Shown here piece after piece: positions 28,623 through 36,453 of a stretch of DNA of 64,000 bases. The position numbers and the translations under genes are program-made. A model generated the notes under the pieces. The model saw nothing but the letters and a program-made list of their open reading frames with translations, was not told the DNA's origin and made no database searches. The stretch is from positions 248,001 to 312,000 of the forward strand of contig NZ_GL882544.1 of assembly GCF_000195595.1 (NCBI RefSeq), in the 5' to 3' direction. Origin of the DNA: Actinomyces sp. oral taxon 170 str. F0386. GTDB lineage: Bacteria > Actinomycetota > Actinomycetes > Actinomycetales > Actinomycetaceae. Every line of letters begins with the position of its first letter. Within the stretch, counting starts at the first letter, position 1.

Positions 28623-29852
28623 TCAGTGCTCGGGGGCGACCTCGGTGGGCTCGACCTTCTGCCCCAGGTCGGCCATGAGGTCGGTGAACCAGCCCTGGGT
28701 GATGTCGAAGGGCTTGGCGCCGGCGATGCGCGGGAAGGCGATCGCGGTGAGCTCGTCGTTGTTCTCCTCGTCCTGGCCGATGACGCCGGACTCGCCGCGC
28801 AGGGCGCAGTCGACGGCCAGATCGCACATCTTCTTGATGAGGGCCAGGTCCTCGGCGTTGGCGTGGGCGGCACGCGAGTAGTAGCCGGACTTCTGGACCA
28901 TGACCTTCTCAGCGCCGATGAGCTCGGCGAACTGCTTGGCGAACCACTGGCCGGGGTTGATGGTGTCGAGCTTGACGTGGCCGAAGGGGTCGCGCTGGAC
29001 CTCCTGGCCGGCGGCCTCCATTTCCGCGATGATCTCGGGGACGCCGGCGCCCTCGGACAGGAAGATGTTGACGTTGCCCTGCTCGTCCATGATGGCCTTG
29101 AGGCGCTCGGCCTCGGCGGCGATGGCGAGCTTCATCTCGGGGACGAAGACGGCGTGGACGTCCCAGCGCTCCTTGGTCAGGCCGAGGGAGGGGGCCCACT
29201 GCTTGGTCTGGAGCAGGTCGTGGTAGCGGCGGGCGGTCTCGGCGGTGAGGTAGCCGCAGTTGCGGCCCATGCACTCGTGGACGATGAGCATGCGGGGGTT
29301 GGAGCGGTGCTCGCCGATGACGTTGAAGGCGAAGCCGGCGCCCTCGTCGGCCGCGGTCCAGGCGCCCAGGGACTGGCGGATCGGGACGACGTCGTTGTCG
29401 ATGGTCTTGGGCAGGCCGACGACGGTGAGCTCGTAGTCGTTCTCGTGGAGGTAGGCGGCCAGGTCGGCGGCGGTGGTGTTGGTGTCGTCACCACCGATGG
29501 TGTGCAGGACGTCGACGCCGTCCTTGCGCAGCTGCTCGGCGGCGAACTCCAGGGGGTTGACGCCCTCCTCGACGAGGCCGCGCTCGACGAGGTTCTTGGC
29601 GTTGGTGAGCTTGACGCGGGAGTTGCCGATCGGGGACCCGCCGAAGTCGCGCAGGATGCCGGCGTTCTTGCGGGCCTCGTCGTCGATGACGATGTAGTTG
29701 CCGGTGAGCAGGCCGTGGTAGCCGTACTGGTAGGCGATGATCTCGACCTCGGGAGCGACCTGCGTGTAGCGCTCGATGAGGTCGCCGACGGCGGCGGACA
29801 GACAGGGGGCGAAACCGCCAGCGGTGAGCAGGGCGACGCGACGAATCGACAT
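28623..29852 (-). CDS. pfp: Pyrophosphate-dependent 6-phosphofructokinase
   Basis: 409 residues from the ATG at 29852 (MSIRRVALLTAGG). It interconverts fructose 6-phosphate and fructose 1,6-bisphosphate. The phosphoryl-donor motif reads TIGGDDTNT: Asp in GGDD marks pyrophosphate use, where ATP enzymes have GGDG. PKTIDND (catalytic Asp) and MGRNCGYLT (substrate loop) are also present. Oral Actinomyces are known to use PPi-PFK in glycolysis. The gene stands alone, ending in a strong terminator. Confidence 0.92.
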   Translation of the reverse strand: MSIRRVALLTAGGFAPCLSAAVGDLIERYTQVAPEVEIIAYQYGYHGLLTGNYIVIDDEARKNAGILRDFGGSPIGNSRVKLTNAKNLVERGLVEEGVNPLEFAAEQLRKDGVDVLHTIGGDDTNTTAADLAAYLHENDYELTVVGLPKTIDNDVVPIRQSLGAWTAADEGAGFAFNVIGEHRSNPRMLIVHECMGRNCGYLTAETARRYHDLLQTKQWAPSLGLTKERWDVHAVFVPEMKLAIAAEAERLKAIMDEQGNVNIFLSEGAGVPEIIAEMEAAGQEVQRDPFGHVKLDTINPGQWFAKQFAELIGAEKVMVQKSGYYSRAAHANAEDLALIKKMCDLAVDCALRGESGVIGQDEENNDELTAIAFPRIAGAKPFDITQGWFTDLMADLGQKVEPTEVAPEH

Positions 29853-30009
29853 CGGGAACCTTTCGGGTTGTGGGTACTCGGGGTCAGCGCCCCGGCCGGA
29901 TCGTGCGGCACGGGCCGCACCGGGCGTCAGTCTACGTGCCATCGGCAGCGGCAGACAGAGACCGGAAGAACAGATTCAGGAAGGCCGGAGAATCGCTCGG
30001 CGCCGGCCG

Positions 30010-30888
30010 TCACTCGGCGCCGGGCTCAGCCTCGTCGTCGGAGGCCTTGTCCTTCTTCTTGTCCTTGCCGCTCTTGTCCTCGGGCGGCTCGGGCACAGAG
30101 ACCTCGGGGGCGGGGCGGCCACCGGGCGCGGCCACGGGGGCGGCCGAGGGCCGGGCCTGCGCCTGGGCGGCGAGCATCTCGGTGACGACCTCGTCGGCGG
30201 TCTTCTTGTCCGTATCCATGGCCTTCTTGACGTCGGCGGCGTAGAGGTCCACGTACTCCTGACCGGAGAGGGCCATGAGGGCGTACATGATCTCGTCGGT
30301 GATGGAGCGCAGTACGAAGCGGTCGTTCTCCAGGCCCTTGTAGCGGGAGAAGTCCAGCGGCTCGCCGATGACGATGCCGACGCGGTGGCGGGTGGAGGGG
30401 ATGGACTTGCCGATCGGCTGGGCCAGGTTGGATCCGATCATGGCCACGGGCACCACGGGGGCTCCGGTGGCCAGGGCGATGCGGGCCACGCCGGTCTTGC
30501 CGCGGTAGAGGCGCCCATCGGGGCTGCGCGTGCCCTCGGGGTAGATGCCGAAGAGCTGCCCCGAGCGCAGGCGGTCGATGCCGGCCTGAAGCGCCGCCTG
30601 GGAGGCCTTGCCGCCGGAGCGGTCCACGGGGATGGTGCCGACGGTCTTCATGAAGTTCTTCACCGCCCAGCCCTTGACGCCCTTGCCGGTGAAGTAGTCG
30701 GCCTTGCCGATGAAGGCGACCTCGCGATCCACCAGCAGCGGCAGGAAGAAGGAGTCAATGACCGCCAGGTGGTTGGAGGCCAGGATCGCCGCACCCTCGG
30801 TGGGAATGTTCTCCTCACCGCGGATCCAGGGCTGATAGAGCATCTCCAGGGCCGGGCCGACTGTTGCCTTGATGGGTCCGTATCCCAC
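30010..30888 (-). CDS. plsC: 1-acyl-sn-glycerol-3-phosphate acyltransferase
   Basis: 292 residues from a GTG at 30888 with AGGAGG six bases upstream; the much longer open frame is an artefact of high GC. PlsC/LPLAT motifs: ASNHLAVIDSFF (variant of the HX4D catalytic motif, His and Asp present), GTIPVDRSGG, and GIYPEGTRSPDGRLYRGKTG. The C-terminal 60 residues are Ala/Pro then Lys/Asp/Glu-rich and probably disordered. It makes phosphatidic acid at the inner membrane face. Confidence 0.88.
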   Translation of the reverse strand: MGYGPIKATVGPALEMLYQPWIRGEENIPTEGAAILASNHLAVIDSFFLPLLVDREVAFIGKADYFTGKGVKGWAVKNFMKTVGTIPVDRSGGKASQAALQAGIDRLRSGQLFGIYPEGTRSPDGRLYRGKTGVARIALATGAPVVPVAMIGSNLAQPIGKSIPSTRHRVGIVIGEPLDFSRYKGLENDRFVLRSITDEIMYALMALSGQEYVDLYAADVKKAMDTDKKTADEVVTEMLAAQAQARPSAAPVAAPGGRPAPEVSVPEPPEDKSGKDKKKDKASDDEAEPGAE

Positions 30889-31077
30889 TCGGGGCCTCCT
30901 GTGATCTGCTGGCTGGGCGGCCACCACACGGTCCTGCACCATCGGAGACGGACGGCACCGGAGCCGGCGGTGCCGCTCGGGTATGGGGATGATTCTAGGG
31001 GGCTTGCCACCCTGCTCGCACCGACTTCCCGCCCGGTGAAGACGATGCGTGTCACTGCCATCATCTAGCCTGCGACT

Positions 31078-32736
31078 GTGAGCACCGTCGGGACCCAGGT
31101 GTCCTTCGCCGACATGGGCACGCCCCTGAAGCGGGCGACCTTCGTCGTCGTGGACCTGGAGACCACCGGCGGGGCACCGGGCGCGCAGGCGCTCACCGAG
31201 ATCGGGGCCGTCAAGGCGCGCGGCGGGCAGGTGCTGACGGACTTCTTCACCCTGGTCAATCCCGGGGTGGCGATCCCCGCCCAGATCACCATGCTCACCG
31301 GCATCACCAACGCGATGGTGGCCGGAGCACCCGGCGTGCGCACCTGCGTGGAGGCGTTCCTGGACTGGGCGGATCTGCTGGCCGGCGACGTCGTCCTCGT
31401 GGCGCACAACGCCCGCTTCGACGTCGGGCACCTGCGCGGCGCGGCAGCGGCCCTGGGCCTGGAGTGGCCCGAGCCCCGCGTGCTGGACACGCTGGCGCTG
31501 GCCCGCAAGGCCTGGACACGCAGCGAGGTGCCCAACCACAAGCTGGGGACGCTGGCCGCCTTCGTGGGTTCCCAGACCCGCCCCACGCACCGGGCGCTGG
31601 ATGACGCATGCGCCACCGTGGACGTGCTGCACGCGGCCCTGGAGGTCATGGCACCGCTCGGCGTCACGCACCTGGAGGACCTGGCCACCGCCTCCGACCC
31701 CGTCCCGGTCAGGCGCCGTGCCAAGAGCCGCCTGGCCGACGACCTGCCCAGCAGCCCAGGTATCTACCAGTTCCGCTCGGCGGCCGACCAGGTGCTCTAC
31801 GTGGGCAGCGCCGTGGACCTCAGGCGCCGGGTGCGCTCCTACTTCACCGCCGCGGAGAAGCGCAGCAAGGTGGCGCAGATGCTGGACACCACCGTGAGCG
31901 TGCGACACATCGCCACACCCACGCTCATTGAGGCGCGGGTGCGTGAGCTGCGGATGATCGCCGAGCTCGACCCGCCGGTCAACCGCCGCTCCCGGGCACC
32001 GCGCCGCCAGCCCTGGCTCCACCTGACCGGAGGCACAGGTCCAGGAGTCGAGCCTCGACTGGCGCTGACGACCGTGCTGCCCACTGAGGAGGCCGGCCAC
32101 GCGATCGGACCCTTCGCCTCGCGCAGCCGGGGGCAGGAGGCCCTGCGTGCCGCCGAGTCGGTGCTGCGCCTGCGTCGCTGGGACGGGCACGAGCTGCGTC
32201 GGGTCCGCACGGACGACGCCCCGGCCGAGCCGGAGGAGGCGCTGGCCTGTCTGTCGGGCACGGTCGACCTGGTGGCCGCTCCCCTGCTGGAGCGCATCGC
32301 GACGTTGTCCCGGGCCGAGCGCTACGAGGAGGCCGGGACCTGGACGGACCGCCTGCGCTGCCTGCTGCGCGGGGCGGCACGCGCCGAGCGGGTACGGCCG
32401 CTGCTGGCCTGCCCGCATCTCATGGCGGCCAGGCGGCGAGAGGGCGGCGGATGGGAGCTGGTAGTGGTGCGCTGGGGTGTGTTGGCCGGCTCCATGACGA
32501 CCGCTCCGGGAGCCGACCCGCGTCCCGCCGTCGAGCTGCTGCGCGCCAGCGCCCGGGTCGTCGACAAGCCCGACCACGTCGGACAGGTCGCGAGCATTGA
32601 GGAGACGAGTCTGCTGGCCGACTGGGTCCTGGACACCGGCGCTCGCATCGTCGAGGTCGACGGCGACGCCACGGTGCTCACATGGCCGGTTGGCGCGGCG
32701 GCCCGCCACCACAAGGTCCTGGCCTCCGAGAACTGA
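31078..32736 (+). CDS. DEDD exonuclease fused to a UvrC-like GIY-YIG nuclease
   Basis: 552 residues. Residues about 18-185 are a DnaQ-type 3'-5' exonuclease: VVVDLETTGG, LVAHNARFDVGHLRG and HRALDDACATVDV supply the DEDDh acidic residues and His. Residues about 220-310 are a GIY-YIG domain (SPGIYQFRS, LYVGSAVDLRRRV) as in the N-terminus of UvrC. The remaining 240 residues resemble the uncharacterised C-terminus of mycobacterial homologues. A role in DNA repair is inferred. The GTG start lies six bases after TAGCCT (31066-31071), without a ribosome-binding site. Confidence 0.9.
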   Translation: MSTVGTQVSFADMGTPLKRATFVVVDLETTGGAPGAQALTEIGAVKARGGQVLTDFFTLVNPGVAIPAQITMLTGITNAMVAGAPGVRTCVEAFLDWADLLAGDVVLVAHNARFDVGHLRGAAAALGLEWPEPRVLDTLALARKAWTRSEVPNHKLGTLAAFVGSQTRPTHRALDDACATVDVLHAALEVMAPLGVTHLEDLATASDPVPVRRRAKSRLADDLPSSPGIYQFRSAADQVLYVGSAVDLRRRVRSYFTAAEKRSKVAQMLDTTVSVRHIATPTLIEARVRELRMIAELDPPVNRRSRAPRRQPWLHLTGGTGPGVEPRLALTTVLPTEEAGHAIGPFASRSRGQEALRAAESVLRLRRWDGHELRRVRTDDAPAEPEEALACLSGTVDLVAAPLLERIATLSRAERYEEAGTWTDRLRCLLRGAARAERVRPLLACPHLMAARRREGGGWELVVVRWGVLAGSMTTAPGADPRPAVELLRASARVVDKPDHVGQVASIEETSLLADWVLDTGARIVEVDGDATVLTWPVGAAARHHKVLASEN

Positions 32737-32764
32737 CGGCCTTTTCCCTTGTAGGCTCCGTGAG

Positions 32765-33358
32765 ATGAGATCGAGCCATGTGTTGTCGGCCTACAGCGCG
32801 CGTGCTGAGGAGTACGCAGCGGCTCTTGGCCGCATGGCAGCGACCGCGGAAGCGGATCGCGAGCTCATCGCCCGGTGGGCGCGCGGATGCCGAGGACGGA
32901 TCGTCGACGCGGGATGCGGCCCTGGGCACTGGACCGCCTATCTCCATGACCTGGGCCTCGAGGTCGAAGGGGTGGACCCGGTCGAGAGATTCGTCAAGAT
33001 CGCCCGCGAGCAGCACCCGCACGTGACGTATCGGCAGGGTTCCTTTGCCGGGTTACCGGCAGGGTCCTACGGGGCCGTCTTGGCCTGGTACTCCCTCATT
33101 CACCTCCCGCCCCAGAACCTGTCGGAGACGCTTGCGTCCCTGAGAGACAGCCTCATGCCACAAGGCGACCTGCTCGTCGGGTTCTTCGCCGGGGACCGGA
33201 TCGAGGAGTTCCCCCACGCGGTTGCCCCGGCCTACTACTGGCCACCACGGACCCTGGCCTCGCTTCTGGAGCACAGCGGATTCGAGGTCCTGGACGTGGA
33301 GCACCGCCGTGCCCCCGGTGCACGCGACCACGGCAGCATCTCCTGCCGCACGATGTAG
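32765..33358 (+). CDS. Class I SAM-dependent methyltransferase
   Basis: 197 residues. Rossmann-type methyltransferase with the SAM motif IVDAGCGPGHWTAYL at about 46-60, an acidic residue ending strand 2 (EGVDPVERF) and a YSLIHLPP motif IV. It resembles small ubiquinone/menaquinone-type methyltransferases of unknown substrate. TAGGCT (32752-32757) ends seven bases before the ATG and no ribosome-binding site is seen. Confidence 0.85.
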   Translation: MRSSHVLSAYSARAEEYAAALGRMAATAEADRELIARWARGCRGRIVDAGCGPGHWTAYLHDLGLEVEGVDPVERFVKIAREQHPHVTYRQGSFAGLPAGSYGAVLAWYSLIHLPPQNLSETLASLRDSLMPQGDLLVGFFAGDRIEEFPHAVAPAYYWPPRTLASLLEHSGFEVLDVEHRRAPGARDHGSISCRTM

Positions 33359-33387
33359 ATGTAGAGGCCGCTTCAGCGCACTCAAGC

Positions 33388-33831
33388 TCAGCCGGCGGGG
33401 GCGACAGTGCCGCGGCGGGCGGTGAGTGCCTTGGCGACACCCTCCTGGAGGCTCAGCGGGTCCAGGGGCCGGGGCACGACGACCTCGGCCTTGGCCCAGG
33501 CGGCCAGCCAGTCGTCCTGGGGCCGGGCGGTCAGCAGCACAACCGCAGGACGCTCATCGAGCTCGGTGAACAACTCGTGGGCCAGCCCCATGCCGCCGAG
33601 CTTCTTGGCCTCGGCGTCCAGGACGAGCGCGTCGAAAGGCGGCTGGCCCTTCTTCTCACGGTCCTTGATGGCCATACGCACACCTTCGGCCGTGGCTGCC
33701 TCGGTCCAGGTCACCAGCGGCAGCCCCTTGGCCGGTCGGCGCCCGACGCCGTCGACGACCTCCTGACGCACGGTGGCGTCGTCGGAGAAGATGAGGAGCT
33801 CGAGGCGGGTGGAAGCAGCCTGGTCAGTCAT
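33388..33831 (-). CDS. Receiver-like (response-regulator-fold) protein without output domain
   Basis: 147 residues from the ATG at 33831 (GAAGGATCC upstream). It folds like a CheY receiver: LLIFSDDATVRQEV, DALVLDAEAKKLGGMGLA with the central Asp, VVLLTARPQDDW and VVPRPLDPLSL. The usual Lys of the KP pair is Arg (PRP) here, so normal phosphotransfer is doubtful. No kinase gene is near. Possibly a degenerate receiver that binds a partner. Confidence 0.65.
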   Translation of the reverse strand: MTDQAASTRLELLIFSDDATVRQEVVDGVGRRPAKGLPLVTWTEAATAEGVRMAIKDREKKGQPPFDALVLDAEAKKLGGMGLAHELFTELDERPAVVLLTARPQDDWLAAWAKAEVVVPRPLDPLSLQEGVAKALTARRGTVAPAG

Positions 33832-33941
33832 GGGGGATCCTTCGTGGACGGGTGCGGACAGCGGTGTTTCCGCGGTCAGTGTAATCACACAGAAGCCATC
33901 TATCCGTCTTCCAGCCCCCACGTCTAGCATGAACCGTGTTC

Positions 33942-33972
33942 AGGACTTCAGTCCTACGGGCCCTGCTAATAT
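33942..33972 (+). promoter_or_regulatory. sodA upstream palindrome and -10 element
   Basis: AGGACT-TC-AGTCCT at 33942-33955 is a perfect 6-2-6 inverted repeat overlapping the -35 region, and TAATAT at 33967-33972 is a likely -10. A regulator binding the palindrome would block the promoter. Which regulator is unknown. Confidence 0.4.
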
Positions 33973-34011
33973 GGGACTGGAGCCATCTCACCCACCGAAA
34001 GGCAGTCCTCG

Positions 34012-34635
34012 ATGGCCGTGTACACCCTTCCCGAGCTCCCCTACGACTACGCCGCCCTGGAGCCCCACATCTCCGGCAGGATCATGGAGCTCCACCACGA
34101 CAAGCACCACGCCGCCTACGTCGCCGGCGCCAACGCCGCCCTGGAGGCCCTGACCGCAGCCCGTGAAGCCGGCGACCTGGGCGCGATCAACTTGTGGGAG
34201 AAGAACCTCGCCTTCAACCTGGGCGGGCACACCAACCACTCCATCTTCTGGAAGAACCTCTCCCCTCATGGCGGCGGCCAGCCCGAGGGCGAGCTCGCCG
34301 AGGCCATCAAGGACTCCTTCGGCTCCTTTGAGAAGTTCCAGGCGCAGTTCACCGCCGCCGCGCTGGGTATCCAGGGCTCGGGCTGGGCGGTGCTCGCCTA
34401 CGACTCGATCTCCGGTGGGCTCGTCATCTTCCAGCTCTTCGACCAGCAGGGCAACGTGCCCGTGGGCACCATCCCGCTGTTCATGGTGGATATGTGGGAG
34501 CACGCCTTCTACCTCGACTACCTCAACGTCAAGGCCGACTACGTCAAGGCAGTCTGGAACATCGCCAACTGGCAGGACGTCGCCGAGCGTCTGGCCGACG
34601 CCGTCGCCAAGGCCCAGGGGCTCATCGTTCGCTGA
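34012..34635 (+). CDS. sodA: Manganese/iron superoxide dismutase
   Basis: 207 residues, cytoplasmic. Converts superoxide to oxygen and peroxide. Metal ligands by family pattern: His28 (MELHHDKHH), His76 ([10 protein letters not shown]), Asp160 and His164 ([11 protein letters not shown]). GGGQ at 87-90 and FQLFDQQGN are typical; metal preference (Mn, Fe or cambialistic) cannot be fixed from these. An AAAGG site precedes the ATG. It stands alone with its own promoter and a strong terminator. Confidence 0.94.
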   Translation: MAVYTLPELPYDYAALEPHISGRIMELHHDKHHAAYVAGANAALEALTAAREAGDLGAINLWEKNLAFNLGGHTNHSIFWKNLSPHGGGQPEGELAEAIKDSFGSFEKFQAQFTAAALGIQGSGWAVLAYDSISGGLVIFQLFDQQGNVPVGTIPLFMVDMWEHAFYLDYLNVKADYVKAVWNIANWQDVAERLADAVAKAQGLIVR

Positions 34636-34667
34636 TACTCGGCCCTGGTAGAGCGCTGCGCAACATT

Positions 34668-34700
34668 GTGGCCCGCACCCTGAAAGGGGGTGCGGGCCAC
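34668..34700. terminator. Bidirectional terminator between sodA and the FKBP gene
   Basis: GTGGCCCGCACCC (34668-34680) pairs perfectly over 13 bp with 34688-34700 around a seven-base loop. It lies between convergent genes. There is no T run on either side. Confidence 0.75.
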
Positions 34701-34733
34701 GACTGTGTCTGGCCGGTGCCAAAGCGGCTCGTG

Positions 34734-35759
34734 CTAGAGGACCTTCTCAACATCCATGACGTAGGCCGACGCCGGGGCCCCCTGCTGCTGACCGACCGCC
34801 TGGGTCGGGGGCAGAAGGACAACGACCCTGGATCCCTCCGGCACACCAATCAGCCCCGGTAGCGACTGCTGGGCCTGGGCCATGTTGAGCGACTCGGCGG
34901 CCTGCTGCTCCCAGGTGTTGGAGGGGTGGGAGCCGTCCCAGTAGCTCCCGGCCACGTTCATCATGATCGAGGAGGTCTCCGTGACGGCGGGGCCGGTTCC
35001 CCGGGCCAGAACGATGACCTCGGACTGCGTCGGCTGCGCGGCATCGGCGCCGATGGAGAGTGTCGCCGGCTGGCCGAGCTCCCCACTGACCGTGAGGCCG
35101 CGCTCACTGACAGCCTCCTCACCCTCCATCGTCGCCGTGGCCGAGGCGCCGGAGACCTTACTGCTGGCGCCGTCGACGATCTCGACGACGAACACGAGTG
35201 TCCCGGCCGGGTTCTGCTGCTTCTGGGCGCCGCCGGCCTGTGCGGCCTGAGCGTCCTGGGCCGCCTTGTTGCCGTAGGCGAGCTCGGGGGGAATCGACAT
35301 GAGCACCCGGTCACCCACATGGTGCCCGGCAAGGCCGCACTTCCATCCCTGAATGACGTTCCCCAGGGAGAAGGCCACCGGGGCACCGCTCTTGAAGGAG
35401 GTGTCGAAGGGGTCGGTTCCGTCCCACTGCCAGCCCGTGTAGTTGGCCTTGACCGCACCACCGGCGTCGATCTCGGCCCCCGTCCCCTGCGTCAGCGTCT
35501 TGACGGTGAGGTTCTTGGGCGCTTGGGCGTCTTTCTTCCAGGTCACGGTGGGTTGCGTACCGGCGTCGCCGCCGATGGTCGGCAGCGACTCGGAGTCGGA
35601 GTCGATCGTCAGGGTCGAGCAGTCCACGGGCGCCGTGGCCGCCGGAACCGGGGTCTCAGAGGCAGAGGCCTTAGAGGACGAGGACGACCCCGAGCAGCCG
35701 GCCAGTGCGAGGCAGGCGGCCGCGGCCAGGACGGTCAGGCTGAGGGGTGTACGGCGCAC
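34734..35759 (-). CDS. FKBP-type peptidyl-prolyl isomerase lipoprotein
   Basis: 341 residues from a GTG at 35759 (AAGGAG five bases upstream). A lipoprotein signal ends LALAGC (Cys22). One FKBP domain is clear at about 80-205: KANYTGWQWDGTDPFDTSF, VIQGWKCGLAGHHVGDRVLMSIPPELAYG, and LVFVVEIVD. The second half (about 225-341) has a related layout with weaker motifs (SSIMMNVAGSYWDGSHPSNTW, LPGLIGVPEGSRVVVLLPP), so it looks like a degenerate second FKBP domain. It would assist folding of exported proteins at the cell surface. Confidence 0.88.
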   Translation of the reverse strand: MRRTPLSLTVLAAAACLALAGCSGSSSSSKASASETPVPAATAPVDCSTLTIDSDSESLPTIGGDAGTQPTVTWKKDAQAPKNLTVKTLTQGTGAEIDAGGAVKANYTGWQWDGTDPFDTSFKSGAPVAFSLGNVIQGWKCGLAGHHVGDRVLMSIPPELAYGNKAAQDAQAAQAGGAQKQQNPAGTLVFVVEIVDGASSKVSGASATATMEGEEAVSERGLTVSGELGQPATLSIGADAAQPTQSEVIVLARGTGPAVTETSSIMMNVAGSYWDGSHPSNTWEQQAAESLNMAQAQQSLPGLIGVPEGSRVVVLLPPTQAVGQQQGAPASAYVMDVEKVL

Positions 35760-35814
35760 ATGGGCTCCTTGCTTGCAGGGAAGGATCCGTGAGGACGGGA
35801 TCCGGAGGGATCAA

Positions 35815-36207
35815 TCAGTGGAAGGACTCTCCGCAGGCGCAGCTTCCGGCGGCGTTGGGATTGTCGATGGTGAAGCCCTGCTTCTCGATGCTGTCGGCGA
35901 AGTCGATGGTGGCACCCGACAGGTAGGGCACGCTCATACGGTCGACGACGACCTCGACGCTGTCCATCTCACCGCCCCCGGTGGGGAAGGCGCGCACTGC
36001 GTCACCGTCCAGGAGACGCTCATCGAAGTAGAGCTGGTAGACCAGGCCGGAGCAGCCTCCGGGCTGGACGGCCACGCGCAGGCGCAGGTCATCACGCCCC
36101 TCCTGGGCCAGGAGGCTGGCGACCTTCGCAGCGGCGGTCTCGGTGAGGATGACCTCGTGCTCAGGGGTCTCGGTGTCGGCGGGGTTGGTCAGGGCGGTCT
36201 CTGCCAT
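35815..36207 (-). CDS. erpA: HesB/IscA-type iron-sulphur cluster insertion protein
   Basis: 130 residues; start at 36207 is set by AGGAG with a six-base spacer (an ATG at 36213 sits too close). A-type carrier fold: ILTETAAAKVASLL, VAVQPGGCSGLVYQL, and the final SCACGESF, giving the three conserved cysteines that hold a cluster. An intervening DSVEVVVDRMSVPYLSGATIDF segment is typical. It delivers Fe-S clusters to apoproteins. Confidence 0.92.
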   Translation of the reverse strand: MAETALTNPADTETPEHEVILTETAAAKVASLLAQEGRDDLRLRVAVQPGGCSGLVYQLYFDERLLDGDAVRAFPTGGGEMDSVEVVVDRMSVPYLSGATIDFADSIEKQGFTIDNPNAAGSCACGESFH

Positions 36208-36453
36208 GGTCATCTCCTGGTTTCTGTGCGGCACATCGAGTGACGATGCCTGTGTGGTGACGGTTCTCTGCAGCGGTTCTCAAGACGAGAACCACCAGGT
36301 TTCACCGGAGCCAACGCTCCAGTTATACGTCTTGTTCCTGGTGACAACCCTACGCGGTCCCCACCGCAAGGCCTCAGTGACGGGACTCACTGTGTCTGTG
36401 CTCCTTTCCAGGCTCGCCGGACCTGTCCAGGACGTCGCGGCTCACTCCCCGGC

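Noticed and set aside
30010-32712. A 900-codon open frame on the minus strand
   Set aside because: Only the last 292 codons (acyltransferase) look like protein; the rest is a high-GC shadow of the DEDD/GIY-YIG gene on the other strand.
36275-36293. GGTTCTC-AAGAC-GAGAACC hairpin upstream of erpA
   Set aside because: Only 7 bp, no T run and no clear gene end beside it; an operator is possible but unsupported.
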